From Azospirillum sp. TSH100 (GTDB taxonomy: Bacteria; Pseudomonadota; Alphaproteobacteria; Azospirillales; Azospirillaceae), in assembly GCF_004923295.1 (NCBI RefSeq), contig NZ_CP039640.1, forward strand, positions 1 through 64,000: a stretch of 64,000 nucleotides of DNA. The letters are read 5' to 3'. Under the pieces are notes generated by a model. It ran no database searches and had not been told where the DNA came from. It was given only the letters and a program-made list of their open reading frames with translations. Each line of letters starts with the position of its first letter. The stretch's first letter is position 1. Both the position numbers and the translations under genes were made by a program. Shown here one piece after another: positions 61,903-64,000 of the stretch.

Positions 61903-64000
61903 ATGACAGACACGCAGCAGGCTTTCTACGTCGCGACCAACGGCAACGATTCCTGGTCGGGGCGTTTGGCGGCACCCAATGCCGACGGCACCGATGGTCC
62001 CTTCGCCACGCTGGAACGGGCGCAGAGCGCGATGCGGGCGACCGGCATCCGCGACACCTATGTGCGCGGCGGCACCTATGCCATGGCGCGCACGGTCACG
62101 CTGACCGCGGCCGACAGCGGCGTGCGCATCATGGCCTTTCCCGGCGAGACGCCGGTGTTCAGCGGCGGCGAGCGGGTCGGCGGCTTCACCGCCATCGGCG
62201 GTGGGCTCTATGCCGCGGCGACGTCTGCGACCGGACTGGACCTCTCCATCGGCGGGGTGCGGCAGAAGGTGGCGCAGACCGGCGATTGGAACGCCGGCGA
62301 CGCCAAGTCCGGCTGGTCGGTGCTGGAGGCCGCGGCCGGCGGTGCCAGCAGGACCAGCCTGCGCATCGGCGCCGGCGACGGGGCGATGGCGGCGGTGCTG
62401 GCCGCCGGGGTCCAGCCCGGCACCATGGTCCAGACCTTCGACACCGAACGGCTGTCCGACACCATCGTCGGCGTCGCCTCCACCGATGCCGGCAGCCGGA
62501 CGATCAATTTCACGCAACCGGTGAAGTACGCCCTGCGCAGCGGCGGCACCTATCGCCTGCTGAACGACGACGCCTTCATCCGCGACGCCGGCGAATTCGC
62601 CTGGCAGGCCGAGACCGGCCGGCTGGTGGTGAAGCCGCAGGATCCCGGCACCCTGTTGAGCCAGGGTGCTGTGGTGGCGCGGCTGGGCACGCTTGTGGCG
62701 CTGAACGGGGCGAGCGGCATCACCCTCCAGGGGTTGACCTTTGCCGATACCACCTGGGACGGCTCTGCCCTGACGCTGACCAACGCGTCGGGCAACAGCA
62801 TCGCCGGCAACCGCTTCGTCAATGCCGGCACGGCGATGACGCTGACCGGCTCGTCCGCCAACGCGATCGAAGCCAACCGGATGGAGCATCTGGGGGCCGG
62901 CGGCATCAAGGTCACCTACGGCAGCAACGCCAACCGCATCAGCGCCAACAGCATGGACGGCATCGGCGAGGTGCTGAAGGATGTCGCCGGCATCCAGCTC
63001 TATGGCGCCGGCGGCACGCTGATCTCCGGCAACGACATCCGCAACAGCGCGCGCTACGGCATCTCGATCAAGAACTGGGACGGCGCCACCGTCAACACCG
63101 ACACGGTGGTGGAGTACAACCGCCTCTACAACACGATGACCGAGACCGCCGACGGCGGCGCCATCGAGATGCTGGGCCGGTCCAACCTCGACACCCGCAC
63201 GGTCATCCGCGGCAACGACATCCGCAATGTCGGCGGGCTGGCGACCGACGGGTCGGGCTGGCTCGACCGCCAGAAGAGCTTCGGCATCTATCTGGACGAC
63301 ATGGCCAACGGCGTCACCGTTCAGGACAACTTCATCCAGAACACCGGCTGGGCCAGCGTCTTCATCCATGGCGGCGATTCCAACACCGTCACCAACAACT
63401 TCGCCACCCTGTCCAACCCGCGCGAACGCTTCATCCGCCTGGAATGGGTGCCGAGCGCCGGCAGTATCGGATTGCTCAGCAACAACCGGGTGACCGGCAA
63501 CGTCATCTCCTCCTCCACCGGCGCGGATTACTGGGAGTTCTGGACGCCCGGCTCCTACACCGTCGCCGGCAACCTGCTGCAGGGCATTCGCGGTCTGAAC
63601 GGTGGCGACACGCTGTCGTCGGGGCTGTTCGCCAACCCGGCGGCCGGCGATTTCCGGCTGGGCGGCGGGGCCGCGGCGGCCCTTGGTCTTTCCCTGGGAA
63701 TCCATGAGCTGGACTGGGCGCGGATGGGCACCGCTCCGCTGACGGTGCCGGGAATTCCCAACCCCGGCACCGGTGGTGGATCGGGGACCGGAACAGGCGG
63801 CACGTCCGCAGCCTCGTCCGGGTTGGCCTTTTCGCCACTGGCCTACATCGCCTCCTACGCCGACCTGTCGGCCGCCTTCGGCGCCAACGCCGCCGCCGGT
63901 GCCGCGCACTATGCCGCCAGCGGCCGGGCGGAAGGTCGGGCCGTGAGCTTCGATCCCTTGGCCTACATCGCCTCCTACGGCGACCTGCCGGCGGTCTTCG
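61903..64000 (+). CDS. Right-handed beta-helix protein with HY/EGR repeats, 3' end outside window
   Basis: The frame from ATG at 61903 stays open to the end of the window (699 codons visible). The start MTDTQQAFYVATNGNDSWSG with FATLERAQSAMR is typical of secreted pectate-lyase-like parallel beta-helix proteins. Residues about 260-560 contain many N-x-I-x-x-N turns (GNSIAGNRFVNAG, NANRISANSMDGIG) of the helix. After a Gly/Thr-rich linker (about 620-640), 40-residue HY/EGR repeats begin (AYIASYADLSAAFG) and continue past the edge. There is no Sec signal, so type I export is likely. It may be a polysaccharide lyase, epimerase or hydrolase acting on the organism's own exopolysaccharide (inference). 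Confidence 0.9.
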   Translation, partial: MTDTQQAFYVATNGNDSWSGRLAAPNADGTDGPFATLERAQSAMRATGIRDTYVRGGTYAMARTVTLTAADSGVRIMAFPGETPVFSGGERVGGFTAIGGGLYAAATSATGLDLSIGGVRQKVAQTGDWNAGDAKSGWSVLEAAAGGASRTSLRIGAGDGAMAAVLAAGVQPGTMVQTFDTERLSDTIVGVASTDAGSRTINFTQPVKYALRSGGTYRLLNDDAFIRDAGEFAWQAETGRLVVKPQDPGTLLSQGAVVARLGTLVALNGASGITLQGLTFADTTWDGSALTLTNASGNSIAGNRFVNAGTAMTLTGSSANAIEANRMEHLGAGGIKVTYGSNANRISANSMDGIGEVLKDVAGIQLYGAGGTLISGNDIRNSARYGISIKNWDGATVNTDTVVEYNRLYNTMTETADGGAIEMLGRSNLDTRTVIRGNDIRNVGGLATDGSGWLDRQKSFGIYLDDMANGVTVQDNFIQNTGWASVFIHGGDSNTVTNNFATLSNPRERFIRLEWVPSAGSIGLLSNNRVTGNVISSSTGADYWEFWTPGSYTVAGNLLQGIRGLNGGDTLSSGLFANPAAGDFRLGGGAAAALGLSLGIHELDWARMGTAPLTVPGIPNPGTGGGSGTGTGGTSAASSGLAFSPLAYIASYADLSAAFGANAAAGAAHYAASGRAEGRAVSFDPLAYIASYGDLPAVF

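Noticed and set aside
60541..63909. Long minus-strand frame opposite the M23 and beta-helix genes
   Set aside because: Spans two real genes and their promoter region; product is antisense-type and has no domain.

Overview
The window is GC-rich, densely packed alphaproteobacterial DNA. It looks like a secondary replicon (plasmid or chromid) of an Azospirillum-like member of the Rhodospirillales. Reasons: strong GC bias at third codon positions, a RepA_C-type initiator gene (25257-26201) with iterons, and a gene content dominated by surface-polysaccharide synthesis, sulfation and type I secretion. The genus is an inference from recalled family resemblance, not from a database search.

Layout. 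1-282 is the 3' end of mtnP. 319-4380 (minus) is a sulfation operon: sulfotransferase, cysD and cysNC. 4912-15367 (plus) is an O-antigen/EPS block: wzm-wzt ABC exporter, a methyltransferase/two-GT2 fusion, rmlC-B-D-A for dTDP-L-rhamnose, and UDP-xylose synthase. 15415-22206 (minus) holds galE, a DUF2142 membrane protein and type I secretion operon A (small protein, ABC transporter, HlyD). A low-GC orphan tail-collar gene (22586-22984) and manC follow. 24515-26201 is the replication region: eight iteron copies, a long dyad with an AT-rich centre, then repA; a ninth iteron copy lies beyond repA. 26381-28749 (minus) is an ABC exporter coupled to a small exported protein. 28940-30516 holds two small helical genes, the second split by an IS5-family element whose transposase has an internal stop. 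30526-36955 returns to glycan genes: Asp/Asn hydroxylase, GT4, pseB, pseC and wzx. 37102-44913 carries two large RTX-type proteins with a YigZ-family gene between them. 44956-51473 has an MFS transporter, a membrane-anchored AMIN-like protein and type I secretion operon B (ABC, HlyD). 51496-57146 is an unusual cluster: ATP-grasp/ACP/hydrolase operon, a second divergent ATP-grasp, a GT4 and a second sulfotransferase. 57270-61713 has a subtilase, a tetR-yciI-tag operon and an M23-like protein. 61903-64000 is a beta-helix protein that runs off the window.

How the genes fit together. Nucleotide-sugar genes (rml, galE, uxs, manC, pseBC) feed glycosyltransferases; Wzm/Wzt and Wzx move the products; CysD/CysNC supply PAPS to two sulfotransferases, so a sulfated, rhamnose-containing surface glycan is a reasonable inference. 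Two type I machines could export the RTX, DUF4347, subtilase and beta-helix proteins. A roughly 40-residue repeat ending in an H-Y-x3-G-x2-E-G-R signature is shared by three of the putative secreted proteins and by the membrane-anchored AMIN-like protein beside secretion operon B. This shared module and the ATP-grasp/ACP/hydrolase cluster are the best candidates for undescribed biology here. No tRNA, rRNA or CRISPR array was recognised.
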